Shown here piece by piece: positions 7,359-14,390 of a stretch of DNA of 20,087 bases (its first letter is position 1; every line of letters starts with the position of its first letter). The position numbers were made by a program, and so were the translations under genes. The notes beneath the pieces are model-generated. The model was not told the origin of the DNA. It saw only the letters and a list, made by a program, of their open reading frames with translations, and did no database searches. The stretch is taken from the NCBI GenBank assembly GCA_050731755.1, contig JBOHPP010000024.1, forward strand, positions 1 to 20,087, given 5' to 3'. This DNA comes from JBOHPP01 sp050731755 (GTDB lineage Bacteria > Methylomirabilota > Methylomirabilia > Rokubacteriales > CSP1-6).

Positions 7359-7388
7359 GGATGCCGCGGCGAATGGGAAGGCGGTACT

Positions 7389-8423
7389 ATGACGACGATG
7401 AACTTCGGGACGTTCCTGCTGATGCAGTCGCCGTCCGCGCGTTCCTCGCCGGAGATCTATGAGCGCGGGCTCGAGATGGCCCAGGCCGCGGAGTCACTCG
7501 GGTTCCGCAACGTGTGGCTCGCCGAGCACCACTTCTCGACCTACGGCTATCTCTCCCGTCCGGCCCAGCTCGCCACGTACATCGCGGCGAAGACCACCCG
7601 GCTCCGGGTGGGCACGGCTGTCATCGTGGTCCCGCTCCACCATCCACTGGTCGTCGCCGAGGAGATCGCGACGCTGGATCTCCTGTCCGGCGGGCGGCTC
7701 GATGTCGGCCTGGGACGGGGCTATCAGCACTACGAGTTCGAACGCTTCGGACTCGAGCTGGAAAGTAGCCGGGCGCGGTGGGAGGAATCGATCGACGTCA
7801 TCCTGAAAGCGCTCGGCGGCCAGCCGTTCAGTTACGACGGCAAGTTCTTCAAGATCCCGGAGACGACGGTCTTCCCCCAGCCGGTCCAGCGACCGCGGCC
7901 GCCCATCTGGATCACCGCCCAGAGCCCGGACTCGGTGGAGGGGGCCGTGCGCCGCGGCTTCAACGTGCTCACCGGCGGCTTCGGAGTTCCCATCGAGCGG
8001 ATGGCCGAGTTTCGCCGCCTCTTCGACCGCATGGTGGCCGAGGTCAAGCCGCCGCAACCGCTGGAGGTCGGCGTGCAGCGGGCCGTCTACGTGACCGACA
8101 ACGACGCCGACGCCCGGGCCGCCGTCGAGGAGGCGCGGTGGAACATGCGGGTGACGCTCAGCCTGCGCAACCACTACGAGCGCGTGGAGCGGGGCCGCGC
8201 CATCCCGGTGCCGGCGCCCAAAGAGCCCGACACCGAGGACCTCCTCGACCGCTTCCTGGTCATCGGCACCCCGGACACCTGCATCCGTCAGATCAACCGC
8301 ATCCGGGAGCTGATCGGCATCAGCCACTTCAACTGCAGCTTCTGGTTCGGCGACCTTGCTCACGCGCGTGTGCTGCGCTCGATGGACCTCTTCGCCCGGG
8401 AGGTCATGCCGGCCTTTCCGTAG
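7389..8423 (+). CDS. LLM-class flavin-dependent monooxygenase-like protein
   Basis: This encodes 344 residues of the luciferase-like family, longer than its divergent neighbour and only distantly similar to it. Visible signatures are MNFGTFLLMQSP, ESLGFRNVWLAEHHFS (His47-His48, the AEHHF motif of FMN-dependent members), RLRVGTAVIVVPLHHPLVVAEE, TLDLLSGGRLDVGLGRGY and PRPPIWITAQS. These suggest an FMNH2-dependent monooxygenase or a related alkanal/alkane-type enzyme; substrate unknown. The ATG at 7389 follows GGGAAGG; Met4 at 7398 is an alternative. A longer open frame upstream in the same phase is antisense to the other LLM gene and is not real. The gene is followed after 25 bases by the convergent PEP-mutase-like gene. 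Cytoplasmic. Confidence 0.92.
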   Translation: MTTMNFGTFLLMQSPSARSSPEIYERGLEMAQAAESLGFRNVWLAEHHFSTYGYLSRPAQLATYIAAKTTRLRVGTAVIVVPLHHPLVVAEEIATLDLLSGGRLDVGLGRGYQHYEFERFGLELESSRARWEESIDVILKALGGQPFSYDGKFFKIPETTVFPQPVQRPRPPIWITAQSPDSVEGAVRRGFNVLTGGFGVPIERMAEFRRLFDRMVAEVKPPQPLEVGVQRAVYVTDNDADARAAVEEARWNMRVTLSLRNHYERVERGRAIPVPAPKEPDTEDLLDRFLVIGTPDTCIRQINRIRELIGISHFNCSFWFGDLAHARVLRSMDLFAREVMPAFP

Positions 8424-8448
8424 AGGTGGGGGGCCCCTCGATCCTGAA

Positions 8449-9273
8449 TCAGTCCTGCATGAAGGCGTTGAGCTCCGGCGTGGCCAGGGAGTGGTCGAGA
8501 TAGCCGAACGTGCCCTTGTCCTTTACCTCGCGGGCGGCATCGAGCAGGCCGGTCATGGCCGTGCGATAGAGCGAGGTGGCCAGGCTGATCCGCCTCACGC
8601 CGGCGGCGGCGAGCTCGGCCACCGTGAACGACTTGCCCTTGATGCCGGCCATGAAGTTGACGGGCTTCGACACCGCGGCACACACCGCGCGCACTGCGGC
8701 GAGGTCGGGCAGGCCAGGCGCCATGAGCACGTCGGCGCCCGCCTTCTCGAAAGCCTGCAAGCGCGTGATCGTGTCGTCCAGGCTCGGATTGCCGCGCAAG
8801 AAGTTCTCGGTCCGCGCCGTCAAGGTGAAGGGCAAGGCGAGCGCGCGCGCCGCTTCCACCGCCGCCGCGACCCGCTCGGTGGCATGGCCGAGGTCGTAGA
8901 GGGGCCGGTCCTTGTCGCCGGTCGCATCCTCGATCGAGCCGCCGACCAGTCCCACGCCGGCAGCCAGGCGGATGGTCTCCGCCGCCGCCGCGGGCGCGTC
9001 GCCAAAGCCTTTCTCGAGATCGGCCGAGACCGGAAGGTCGGTCGCCTGCACGATGGCCCGGGCATGAGCCAGCGCCTCGTCGCGCGTCACCTTGCCGTCG
9101 CGCCGGCCGAGGACACCGGCGCAGGCGCCGCTGGAGGTGGCCAGCGCCGGGAAGCCGAGCCCGGCGAGGATGCGCGCCGAGCCGGCATCCCACGGGTTCG
9201 GGATCACGAACGCGCCCGGCCCTTGATGCAGCGCGCGGAAGCGGGTGGCCTTGTCGCTCTGGCTGGTCGTCAT
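8449..9273 (-). CDS. Isocitrate lyase/PEP mutase-family protein
   Basis: This encodes 274 residues of the ICL/PEPM alpha/beta-barrel superfamily: FVIPNPWDAGSARILAGLGFPALATSS, then PVSADLEKGFGD (Asp85, magnesium ligand region), VGGSIEDATGD and PFTLTARTENFLRG. Superfamily enzymes cleave or form C-C or P-C bonds in 2-hydroxy or 2-oxo acids. The catalytic-loop Cys of isocitrate and methylisocitrate lyases (K-x-C-G-H) is absent and the loop reads GDKDRPLYD, so it is not a classical lyase of those types; oxaloacetate-hydrolase, decarboxylase or carboxyvinyl-type roles remain possible. The start at 9273 has GGAGG 5 bases upstream. It lies 32 bases after the gamma-glutamyltransferase-like gene on the same strand, so the two are probably cotranscribed. 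Confidence 0.92.
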   Translation of the reverse strand: MTTSQSDKATRFRALHQGPGAFVIPNPWDAGSARILAGLGFPALATSSGACAGVLGRRDGKVTRDEALAHARAIVQATDLPVSADLEKGFGDAPAAAAETIRLAAGVGLVGGSIEDATGDKDRPLYDLGHATERVAAAVEAARALALPFTLTARTENFLRGNPSLDDTITRLQAFEKAGADVLMAPGLPDLAAVRAVCAAVSKPVNFMAGIKGKSFTVAELAAAGVRRISLATSLYRTAMTGLLDAAREVKDKGTFGYLDHSLATPELNAFMQD

Positions 9274-9305
9274 GAGTTCCTCCGTAATGCGCCGGTGCGG
9301 GGAGC

Positions 9306-11093
9306 CTACCAGGCGAGCGCGTAGGTCGGCCGGCGCGGATCGGCGCCGGCCGACAGCACGCCCGTTTCCGGGTCGCGCCGGGTCACCACCGCGCCGAAGC
9401 CGCAGGCGCCGATCTCGGTGACCGTGTGACCGAGCGCCCTCAGCTCGGCCCGGGTGCTCTCGGGGATTCCCGCCTCGACGTTGAGCTGCCCGGGCCGGTA
9501 GACGCGCGGATAGAACGAGTTGACCAGGGTCTGAGTCGAGAAACGAGGGGCCTCGACGGCCTGCTGCGCATTCATCCCGAAGACCAGCACGTTGAGGACG
9601 AGCTGCAGGTCGGCCTGGGCCTGGTCGTCGCCGCCCGGGCAGCCGACCGTCATGGTCGGCATCCCGTTCTCACAGATCAGGTAGCTCACCAGCGTGGTGC
9701 GCGGCCGCTTGCCCGGCGCGAGCGCGTTGGGGTGACCGTCCTCGAGGACGAACATCTCGCTGCGGGTGCTGAGCGTGCAGCCCAGCTCCGGCGCGAACGC
9801 CGACTTCCTGAACACGCCGCCGCTCGGCGTCAGGCCGATCATGTTGCCGTCGCGATCGATGGCGGCGATGTGGGTGGTTCCGTCAGCCGCCGGCGCTGCG
9901 GCGGTCGGTGCGCTCACCGCCGCGCGGACGCCGGGTGCCGGCCCACCGCGGCGCCGCGGATCACCGGGCGGCGGTGCCTCGGTCATCGCGCGATCCAGCC
10001 GGATGAGCGCGGCCCGTTCCCGCGCATAGCCCGGCGAGAGCAGCTCGGCGATCGGCACGCTCGCGGAGTCTCCGTAGTAGCGCTCGCGGTCGGCGAAGGC
10101 GAGCTTGAGCGCCTCCGTCACCACGTGGATGTAGCGCGCAGAGTTGTGCCCCATCGCGCGCAGCTCGAACGTCGCGAGGATGCCGAGGGCCTGCAAGAGC
10201 ACGGGCCCCTGCGTCCACGCCGACTGGCCGAGGATCTCCCGCCCCGCGAAGGCCATCCGAAGCGGCGGCTCGAGTCGCGCGCGATAGCCGGCCAGATCAG
10301 TGGCACGCAGGAGCCCGCCGAGCCGCTCGGAGAACGCCCCGATCGCGGTGGCGATCTCGCTGCGATAGAAGCACTCTCGTGCTGCGGCGATGCCGGCCGT
10401 CCGGTCGCCTCGGCCTCGGGCCGCGGCCTCGACGAGCCGCCGGAGCGTGCCGGCGAGGGCGGGTTGCACGAACAGGTCGCCCACGTCCGGCGCCCGACCG
10501 TCCGGGTAGAACACCTGGGTGCCGCCGGGCGGATAGACGTCGAACTGGCTCCGGGTCTCTGGAATGGCGAGCATGGTCCGCATGTACTCGTACATCGGGA
10601 AGCCACGCTCGGCGTAGTGCGCGGCCGGCGCCAGCACCTCGCCGAGCGTCTTCGTGCCGTAGGTCTCGAGCACGGTCAGGTAGGCGTCCACGGCGCCCGG
10701 AACGGTGAACGACAGGTGAGCGTCCGGCCCCGGCCCGGTCGGAATGCGATCGAGCCCGCGGCCGCGGAAGAACGCGAGCGTCGCGAGAGCGGGCGCCGTT
10801 CCCTGGCCGCTCACCGCGTGGATCTCCCGCTTCCGCGCGTCGTGGATGACGGCCACGCATTCGCCGCAGAGCGTGTACGACGCCGTCGGCTCCACGACGG
10901 CGGCGGCGAAGCCGGCGGCCACGGCTGCGTCGAACGCGTTGCCTCCCGAGAGCAGCATGCGCATACCGGCCATCGACACCAGGGGATGGCCGGCCGCGAC
11001 GACCCCCTGGGTGCCCGAGACCACGGGCCGGGTGGTGGTCCGGACCGCGGCCGGGTGCTCCATCTCGTGAATCCGCCCGGTCGCTCTGGTCAT
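9306..11093 (-). CDS. Gamma-glutamyltransferase-family Ntn hydrolase, atypical substrate site
   Basis: This encodes 595 residues of the GGT family (self-cleaving N-terminal nucleophile hydrolases). The large-subunit signature is LLSGGNAFDAAVAAGFAAAVVEPTAS and the processing site with the new N-terminal threonine is Thr406 in GTTHIAAIDRDGNMIGLT. TVGCPGGDDQAQADLQLVLNVL matches the family's C-terminal substrate region. The Arg that binds the gamma-glutamyl carboxylate in true GGTs (FRE-x-AP context) is replaced here by VSGQGTAP, so glutathione may not be the substrate; cephalosporin-acylase-like or unknown amide substrates are possible. No signal peptide is visible, unlike periplasmic GGTs, so it is probably cytoplasmic. 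ATG 11093 and ATG 11063 are both possible; neither has a clear Shine-Dalgarno. It leads an operon with the PEP-mutase-like gene. Confidence 0.92.
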   Translation of the reverse strand: MTRATGRIHEMEHPAAVRTTTRPVVSGTQGVVAAGHPLVSMAGMRMLLSGGNAFDAAVAAGFAAAVVEPTASYTLCGECVAVIHDARKREIHAVSGQGTAPALATLAFFRGRGLDRIPTGPGPDAHLSFTVPGAVDAYLTVLETYGTKTLGEVLAPAAHYAERGFPMYEYMRTMLAIPETRSQFDVYPPGGTQVFYPDGRAPDVGDLFVQPALAGTLRRLVEAAARGRGDRTAGIAAARECFYRSEIATAIGAFSERLGGLLRATDLAGYRARLEPPLRMAFAGREILGQSAWTQGPVLLQALGILATFELRAMGHNSARYIHVVTEALKLAFADRERYYGDSASVPIAELLSPGYARERAALIRLDRAMTEAPPPGDPRRRGGPAPGVRAAVSAPTAAAPAADGTTHIAAIDRDGNMIGLTPSGGVFRKSAFAPELGCTLSTRSEMFVLEDGHPNALAPGKRPRTTLVSYLICENGMPTMTVGCPGGDDQAQADLQLVLNVLVFGMNAQQAVEAPRFSTQTLVNSFYPRVYRPGQLNVEAGIPESTRAELRALGHTVTEIGACGFGAVVTRRDPETGVLSAGADPRRPTYALAW

Positions 11094-11173
11094 GAGGCCA
11101 GCATCATCGCACAGCTTCGGCCCGCGTATCGAGGCGGGCCATCCACGAAGGGACGGCGACACATGCAGTGGTC

Positions 11174-11202
11174 TTGACAGGCATCGGTCGGCGACTGATG
11201 AT
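11174..11202 (+). promoter_or_regulatory. Candidate sigma-70 promoter for the HD-domain gene
   Basis: A perfect TTGACA (11174-11179) is followed after 17 bases by GATGAT (11197-11202), which keeps the key A2 and T6 of the -10 box. Initiation would fall at about 11209-11210, at or one base before the ATG of the HD gene, so the message could be leaderless. The gene lacks a visible Shine-Dalgarno, which fits. Confidence 0.4.
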
Positions 11203-11209
11203 CCGCTCC

Positions 11210-11947
11210 ATGACGGCATTGGAGCGAGCCGAGGCGGCTGAGCGCGCGCTGAGCGAGGAGCTGGACCGGATCGTCGTGAAGTCGGTGATCTACACCTCGG
11301 GTGAGCGCGACCCGCGGCTACCGATCCAACGACCTCCGGACCAGGGCAAGCTCTATATGATGGGCGATGACCCGCGCCTGCCCCGGATGCCCGACAAGCC
11401 GACCCTGTTCGATTTCTTCAAGTATCGCTTCGGGCCGGCCAACCACCTGCTGCAGAGCGCCCGGCTGGCCATGAAGAACGGCGCGAGTGAGAAGGTCGTC
11501 CTGGCCTGCCTGGTGCACGACATCGCCATCGCCGGATTCATCCGGGGCGACCACGGCTACTGGGCGGCCCAACTCCTCGAGCCCTACGTGGACGAAGAAG
11601 TGAGTTGGGCCATCCGCTATCACCAGGCACTGCGGTTCTTCCCCGACGAGTCGGTCGGCTATCGGTACCCCGACCTGTACCTCAAGCTGTTCGGCCCGGA
11701 CTACAAGCCGGAGCCGTACATCGAGCGGGACTACCAGTACGCGCGCGAGCACAAGTGGTACATGACCTCGCGGCTGATCTGCGTCAACGACCTCTACGCG
11801 TTCGATCCCACCGTGCAGGTGGCGCTCGAGGAGTTCACCGACATCGTGGGCCGGAATTTCAAGCAGCCGAAGGAGGGGCTGGGCCTGGACGCCAGCCCGG
11901 CGGCGCACATGTGGCGCACCATCATCTGGCCGACGAGGTACCTCTAG
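11210..11947 (+). CDS. HD-domain metalloprotein, possible PhnZ/MIOX-type di-iron oxygenase
   Basis: This encodes 245 residues. Candidate ligands are His79 (PANHLLQSA), His103-Asp104 (CLVHDIAIAGF), His115 (RGDHGYWAA), His138 (IRYHQALRF) and Asp194 (LICVNDLYAFD). The H...HD...H...H...D order is that of HD-domain proteins that bind two metals. The intervals 24, 1, 11, 23 and 56 recall the di-iron oxygenase PhnZ (as I remember its ligands, 34/58/59/80/104/161: 24, 1, 21, 24, 57), so an oxygenase cleaving a C-C or C-P bond is possible; a phosphohydrolase is the conservative alternative. Starts at 11168 (GTG), 11198 and 11210 (ATG) share the frame; 11210 is chosen because a TTGACA promoter ends just before it. 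It is divergent from the GGT-like gene, and its 3' end overlaps the convergent msrB by 26 bases. Confidence 0.75.
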   Translation: MTALERAEAAERALSEELDRIVVKSVIYTSGERDPRLPIQRPPDQGKLYMMGDDPRLPRMPDKPTLFDFFKYRFGPANHLLQSARLAMKNGASEKVVLACLVHDIAIAGFIRGDHGYWAAQLLEPYVDEEVSWAIRYHQALRFFPDESVGYRYPDLYLKLFGPDYKPEPYIERDYQYAREHKWYMTSRLICVNDLYAFDPTVQVALEEFTDIVGRNFKQPKEGLGLDASPAAHMWRTIIWPTRYL

Positions 11948-12389
11948 GCTTCTCGAACAGCGCCGAGTACTTGCCGTAGCCGGCCTCCTCCAGCTTCGCG
12001 GCCGGAACGAATCGTAGGGCCGCGGAATTGATGCAGTAGCGGAGCCCGGTGGGGGCGGGACCGTCGGGGAAGACGTGGCCGAGGTGGGAATCGGCGTGCG
12101 CGGACCGTACCTCGACACGGCGCATCCCGTGCGAGTCGTCGGTACATTCCTTGACGTTCTCCGTCTCTAGCGGCCGGATGAAGCTCGGCCAGCCGGTGCT
12201 GGACTCGAACTTGTCGGTGGAGGCAAACAGCGGCTCCCCGGACACGACGTCGACGTAGATCCCCGGCTCGTGGTGGTTCCAGAATTCGTTTCGGAACGGC
12301 GGCTCGGTCGCGCTGCACTGCGTGACGTCGTACTGCGTCGGGGTGAGCTTCGCCTTCAGGTCCTCGTCGGTTCTCTTCTGGGTGCTCAT
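11922..12389 (-). CDS. msrB: Peptide-methionine (R)-S-oxide reductase, zinc-free type
   Basis: This encodes 155 residues and repairs protein-bound methionine-R-sulfoxide using thioredoxin. The MsrB signature is clear: GEPLFASTDKFESSTGWPSF, then HADSHLGHVFPDGP, then the catalytic Cys119 in LRYCINSAALRF. The two C-x-x-C zinc pairs of many MsrBs are absent (VDVVSGEPLF and RSAHADSHLGH), and the usual resolving Cys before GWPSF is Thr65. The other cysteines are Cys25 (VTQCSATEPPF) and Cys82 (VKECTDD), so one of these may resolve, or thioredoxin may act through the sulfenic acid directly. The ATG at 12389 is 8 bases after the peroxiredoxin stop, so translation is probably coupled and the two form an oxidative-damage operon. 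No signal peptide, hence cytoplasmic. The 3' end overlaps the HD gene. Confidence 0.95.
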   Translation of the reverse strand: MSTQKRTDEDLKAKLTPTQYDVTQCSATEPPFRNEFWNHHEPGIYVDVVSGEPLFASTDKFESSTGWPSFIRPLETENVKECTDDSHGMRRVEVRSAHADSHLGHVFPDGPAPTGLRYCINSAALRFVPAAKLEEAGYGKYSALFEKPRGTSSAR

Positions 12390-12397
12390 TTCAGGCC

Positions 12398-13051
12398 TTA
12401 CTTCGGCTGGGCCACCGTCCGCAGATACGGCTTCAGCGTCTTGAAACCCTGCGGATACTTTTTCTTGGCGTCCTCGTCGGACACGGCCGTCGGGATGATG
12501 ACGTCCTGACCCGGCTTCCAGTTCACCGGCGTGGCCACCATGTGCTTGGCGCTCAACTGGCAGGAATCGAGCAGGCGCAGCACCTCGTCGAAGTTGCGGC
12601 CCGTGCTCATCGGATACGCGATCATCGCCTTGACCTTCTTGTCGGGCCCGATGACGAACACCGAGCGCACCGTGGCGTTGTCGACGGCGGAGCGTTTGCC
12701 ACCGGCGGCGTTGGGGTGGATCATGTCGTAGAGCTTGGCTACCGTCAGGTCGGCATCGCCGATCAGCGGATAGTTGACGGCGTGCCCCTGCGTCTCCTGA
12801 ATGTCCTTGGCCCAGGCCTGGTGATCGCTCACCGGGTCGACGCTCAGTCCGATGATCTTGGTGTTGCGGCGGTCGAACTCCGGCTTGAGGCCGGCCATGT
12901 AGCCGAGCTCGGTGGTGCACACGGGCGTGAAGTCCTTGGGGTGCGAGAACAGGATCGCCCACTTCTCGCCGATCCACTCGTGGAAGCGGATCTTGCCTTC
13001 TGTGGTCTCCGCCGTGAAATCCGGCGCCTGGTCGCCAATGCGTACGGGCAT
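12398..13051 (-). CDS. 1-Cys peroxiredoxin, Prx6-type
   Basis: This encodes 217 residues that reduce hydrogen peroxide and organic hydroperoxides. The peroxidatic Cys45 lies in HPKDFTPVCTTELG, where PVCTTE is the Prx6-type motif, and the conserved Arg129 is in NATVRSVFVIG. The length and the C-terminal arm ending in NWKPGQDVIIPTAVSDEDAKKKYP are typical of the Prx6/1-Cys subfamily. Cys164 (LLDSCQLSAKH) is not at the C-terminal resolving position of AhpC. The ATG at 13051 has GGAGG 7 bases upstream; the in-frame extension to 13180 is not conserved-looking. A TACAAT -10-like hexamer at 13111-13106 on this strand could drive the operon, but no good -35 is visible. It is cotranscribed with msrB downstream and divergent from an enolase-superfamily gene. 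Confidence 0.95.
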   Translation of the reverse strand: MPVRIGDQAPDFTAETTEGKIRFHEWIGEKWAILFSHPKDFTPVCTTELGYMAGLKPEFDRRNTKIIGLSVDPVSDHQAWAKDIQETQGHAVNYPLIGDADLTVAKLYDMIHPNAAGGKRSAVDNATVRSVFVIGPDKKVKAMIAYPMSTGRNFDEVLRLLDSCQLSAKHMVATPVNWKPGQDVIIPTAVSDEDAKKKYPQGFKTLKPYLRTVAQPK

Positions 13052-13209
13052 GCTCACACCTCCAGTGCGTTGTAAGGAACTCCGTCGAGCGGTTTCGCGA
13101 AGCAGATTGTAACGCGGCGTCGGCCCGTCCGCAGCTTGTCGTTGCGCGCGTCCCGCGTTCGCTCTACGCTCATACGACACGCGCCCGAGCTGACGGGGGA
13201 GGCCACCCG

Positions 13210-14376
13210 ATGAAGATCACGAACGTCCAGGCCACCTGGGTCCACGTGCCGATCCCCTACGAGCGACAGCACACGAGCGATTTCGGTCGCATCGCCTCGT
13301 TCGACTCCGTGGTCGTGAAGGTCGAGACGGATGATGGGCGCGTGGGCTGGGGGGAGGCCAAGGCCGGCGTCGGCAGCGCGGCGTCGTCGTACGGTCTGGC
13401 CGCCATCATCAACCGTGACCTGGCCCCGCTCCTCGTCGGGCAGGACCCCCGCGACGTGAGCCGGCTGTGGGACGTGATGTACAACACCCCGCGCGAGGGC
13501 TACGCGGTCGATCGCGGCCACGTGCTGCCCCAGCTCGGGCGGCGCGGCCTGTCGATCGCGGCGATCGCCGGCGTCGACATCGCGCTCTGGGATCTTCTCG
13601 GCAAGTCGCTCGGCGCGCCGGTCTGGCGCCTGTTGGGCGGGCGCCGGGCCGAGCGCATGCCCGCGTACGCGTCGGGGGGCTGGGCCGATGAGGCCCGTAT
13701 CGGCGAGCAGCTGCTCGGCTACGTGGAGAAAGGTGGGTTCGGCGCCGTCAAGATGCGCGTCGGCGTGATGGACGGCGAGCCGCATCGGTCCGCGGCCCGG
13801 GTACGCGCCGCCCGCAAGGCGCTCGGCCCCGACGTGAAGCTGATGGCTGACGCGCACGGCACGTGGACGGTATCGGAGGCCAAGGCCTTCTGCCGGATGG
13901 TCGAGGACTGCGACCTCTACTGGCTCGAAGAGCCGGTGACGGCCGACGACAAATCCGGCCTGGCCGAGGTGCGCCGCGCCTCGGCGGTGCCGATCGCGAC
14001 CGGCGAAAGCGAGTTCACCCGGCACGACTTCCGCGAGATCGCCGAGCTGCGCGGCGCCGACGTGCTCCAGCCCGACCTGGCCATCGCGGGTGGCCTCACC
14101 GAGGGCCTGCGGATCGGCGCGATCGCGTCCGCCTTTAACTTACGATTGGCCCCCCACCTGTGGTCGGGCGCGCCGGCCTTCGCGGCCGGCGTCGCCCTCG
14201 CCGCCAGCCAGAGCGCGGGGTTCATCCTCGAGTATTCGCTCGGCGCCAACCCCCTGCTCCACGAGCTTGTCCACGAGACGTTCGCGGTGGTGGATGGACA
14301 GGTCGAGATCCCGGACCGACCCGGACTCGGGATCACGGTCGACGAAGACTTCGTCCGCCGCCACGCTCGCACGTGA
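13210..14376 (+). CDS. Mandelate racemase/muconate-lactonizing-type enolase-superfamily enzyme
   Basis: This encodes 388 residues. The enolase-superfamily metal ligands are Asp214 (LMADAHGTW), Glu240 (YWLEEPV) and Glu266 (ATGESEF). The acid/base residues fit the mandelate-racemase subgroup: Lys181 in VKMRVG on one face, and Asp289 (LQPDL) with His316 (LAPHLWSG) as the D-H dyad on the other. Such enzymes abstract the alpha-proton of carboxylates, mostly as sugar-acid dehydratases or racemases; the exact substrate is not readable. The ATG at 13210 follows GGGGGAGG at a good distance. It is divergent from the peroxiredoxin operon and ends 14 bases before the stop of a second, only distantly similar enolase-superfamily gene on the opposite strand. 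Cytoplasmic. Confidence 0.93.
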   Translation: MKITNVQATWVHVPIPYERQHTSDFGRIASFDSVVVKVETDDGRVGWGEAKAGVGSAASSYGLAAIINRDLAPLLVGQDPRDVSRLWDVMYNTPREGYAVDRGHVLPQLGRRGLSIAAIAGVDIALWDLLGKSLGAPVWRLLGGRRAERMPAYASGGWADEARIGEQLLGYVEKGGFGAVKMRVGVMDGEPHRSAARVRAARKALGPDVKLMADAHGTWTVSEAKAFCRMVEDCDLYWLEEPVTADDKSGLAEVRRASAVPIATGESEFTRHDFREIAELRGADVLQPDLAIAGGLTEGLRIGAIASAFNLRLAPHLWSGAPAFAAGVALAASQSAGFILEYSLGANPLLHELVHETFAVVDGQVEIPDRPGLGITVDEDFVRRHART

Positions 14377-14390
14377 GTCACCGCCCGCGA

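Noticed and set aside
6318..7388. Long N-terminal extension in frame with the LLM gene at 7389
   Set aside because: This stretch is antisense to the other LLM gene and does not resemble protein; the ATG at 7389 has a ribosome binding site and the family N-terminus.
8424..8448. GGGGGGCCCC run between convergent genes as a terminator
   Set aside because: Short self-complementary GC run with no T-run; not a convincing hairpin.
9426..11177. 583-aa open frame on the plus strand opposite the GGT-like gene
   Set aside because: Arg/Gly/His-rich translation without any family motif; a typical antisense shadow in GC-rich DNA.
12390..12977. In-frame upstream extension of msrB
   Set aside because: It overlaps the peroxiredoxin gene in another frame and is not MsrB-like; the real start is 12389.
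13106..13111. TACAAT (minus strand) as a promoter for the peroxiredoxin operon
   Set aside because: Good -10 match but no acceptable -35 at 16-18 bases; mentioned only as a possibility in the gene entry.
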